NCBI GenBank assembly: GCA_025174535.1
Contig: JALBUN010000012.1
Location: forward strand, 620,001 to 684,000
DNA from: Cantharellus purpuraceus
Taxonomy: Eukaryota > Basidiomycota > Agaricomycetes > Cantharellales > Hydnaceae
Reading direction: 5' to 3'
DNA: 64,000 nt
The position numbers and the translations under genes are program-made. The notes under the pieces are model-generated. The model ran no database searches and was not told the DNA's origin. It saw only the letters and a list, made by a program, of their open reading frames with translations. This document shows, one piece after another, positions 63,001 through 64,000 of the stretch. Each line of letters begins with the position of its first letter. Position 1 is the first letter of the stretch.

Positions 63001-63688
63001 CGGCGCGCCAGGTGCGACTACTGGCGTCTCTCCGTTCTTTGCTAATAAAGGCTACCATCCAAACATCTCTGTCCACCCTGAGAAAGAACTTGCCTCCACC
63101 AAAGCCTGCCAATTTGTAACCAACCTCAATCAACTACACCAACATCTCCGAGAGACCATCTCCGATGCCCAGAAACAATATCAAGTCTCCGCAGACCGAC
63201 ACCACATTCCGGCTCCAGACCTGCAAATCGGAGACAAAGTATTCATTAAGGCCGAACACTTCTGGACCACCCGTCCATCAAAGAAACTCTCCAAGAAATA
63301 CTTAGGTCCTTATGAGGTCATTGCTTGTGTGGGCAGCAGGTCCTTCACCCTCCGACTTCCAGACCACTTCCGAGCAGTTCATCCGGTCTTCCATATATCA
63401 ATGCTTGAACCCGCTACCACGAATGAGATCTCTGGTCACACGCAATCTCCACCTCCCCCGATCATCATCGAAGGAGACAATGAATATGAGATATCTGAGA
63501 TCCTGGACTCGAAGATTGACCATCAATACAAGTGCAAGCTCCAGTACTTAGTCAAATGGACTGGATATGAAGGCACTGATGAAGAGTCCTCATGGATCTC
63601 CGTGTCCGAACTCGATCATGCATCCGAATCCGTCTCTGACTTTCACTCTGCTTATCCAGACAAACCTGGCCCTCTTATGAATCTTTAA
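60010..63688 (+). pseudogene. G2 pol: broken protease-RT-RNase H-integrase-chromodomain
   Basis: Protease region reads [17 protein letters not shown]: the usual Asp-Ser-Gly is Asp-Ser-Ser. Reverse transcriptase starts intact ([20 protein letters not shown]) but hits stops at 61014-61016, about 61056, about 61118 and about 61154. It resumes with MPFGLTNAPAAFQRFMND and the catalytic box YLDDILVY, then shifts frame near 61580-61600. From there to 63688 the frame is open: RNase H ETDASNYALAAILS, integrase YYHDHLISSHFRQNRT and CNSCTTCMRS, core FIEKLPPSLGYD, TSDWGSEFVSSF and HPEGDGQTERMNQSLEQYL, and a C-terminal chromodomain (NEYEISEILDSKI, LQYLVKWTGYEGTDEESSWI). This copy cannot make a full Pol. 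Confidence 0.92.
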
Positions 63689-64000
63689 GTTCAATTACTA
63701 ATGCTAATTCTATTATTTCGCATCATCATTTTATTACAAGTCAAGGGAAATTACATGCCTGCCCAAAAGCTCTGCAGGAATCACTCCACCTCATTTTTCT
63801 CCGCTCCAAAATTTATAATCATTCTCATTTTTACTTTTATACATCATGTTTCCTTTTCCCCTTTCCCTTATCTACCTCAGGCTCTGTCTCCGACTCCTCA
63901 TCACTCTCTACATCCAACACCCAATCCTTCTCATCTCCCATGTCCAAATCCTCATCCAAAGGGGCCATGAACTTCCGCAACCGACGTAACTTGGCCGTCT
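63689..64000. other. G2 region after pol
   Basis: 312 bp, pyrimidine-rich, no polypurine tract or LTR start (TGTTATG) seen before the window ends. The 3' LTR must lie to the right. Confidence 0.45.

Larger units (their letters stand above)
50182..64000 (+). mobile_element. Ty3/gypsy retrotransposon G2 (chromovirus), interrupted and incomplete at right edge
   Basis: The 5' LTR is in two parts, 50182-50355 and 58505-58858 (528 bp in all), separated by the X/G1 insertion. Gag (58891-60009) and a disrupted pol (to 63688) ending in a chromodomain follow. The order protease, reverse transcriptase, RNase H, integrase is that of Ty3/gypsy. The 3' LTR is outside the window. Element length inside the window excluding the insertion is about 5.7 kb. 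Solo LTRs of this family occur at 26110-26693 and 29318-29846. Confidence 0.88.

Overview
The window looks like a chromosome piece from an agaricomycete (mushroom-type) basidiomycete. Genes are dense, coding exons are cut by many introns of about 46-60 nt, intergenic gaps are often only 80-250 bp, and the mobile DNA consists of chromodomain-bearing Ty3/gypsy elements. Gene models were built by hand from splice sites that restore conserved protein frames; exon coordinates are given where worked out fully. Nothing was checked against a database.

Left housekeeping block (1-25.5 kb): a partial caleosin-like lipid-droplet candidate carrying 33-residue repeats (-), a homeodomain regulator (+), mitochondrial ribosomal protein uS9 (-), the golgin CASP (+), TFIIH subunit TFB1/p62 (-), a PSMG4-like proteasome assembly chaperone (+), a PHOSPHO-type HAD phosphatase (+), a YAK1/DYRK kinase (-), a multi-pass membrane protein (-), a membrane-anchored glutaredoxin that has lost its active-site cysteine (+) and an intact acetoacetyl-CoA synthetase (-). 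Several neighbours are divergent over less than 150 bp (uS9/CASP, TFB1/PSMG4).

First repeat island (25.85-30.46 kb): a 4.6 kb element with terminal inverted repeats, filled with long terminal repeats (LTRs) and fragments of two repeat families, called here A and X. It contains a Myb/SANT-like ORF cut by a solo LTR with a GTATA target duplication. Beyond it lies a decayed second copy of the acetoacetyl-CoA synthetase gene (31.5-34.2 kb).

Middle gene block (34.4-49.3 kb): a small GRF zinc-finger protein (+), a RING/TRAF-type zinc-finger protein (+), the histone H2B ubiquitin ligase BRE1 (-), a fused allantoicase-ureidoglycolate lyase (-) that would carry out two consecutive purine-degradation steps, a two-RRM protein probably sent to mitochondria (-), and an unrecognised gene whose 5' end abuts a repeat.

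Second repeat island (49.3-64 kb): a nest of insertions. An X copy is split by an A-family LTR, which is split by gypsy element G2 (+). The 5' LTR of G2 is split by another X copy (target duplication ATAGG). That copy is split by gypsy element G1 (-, target duplication ACAAA), which carries a solo LTR of its own family (target duplication GATCA). Both gypsy elements carry chromodomains and inactivating changes; G2 runs off the right edge.
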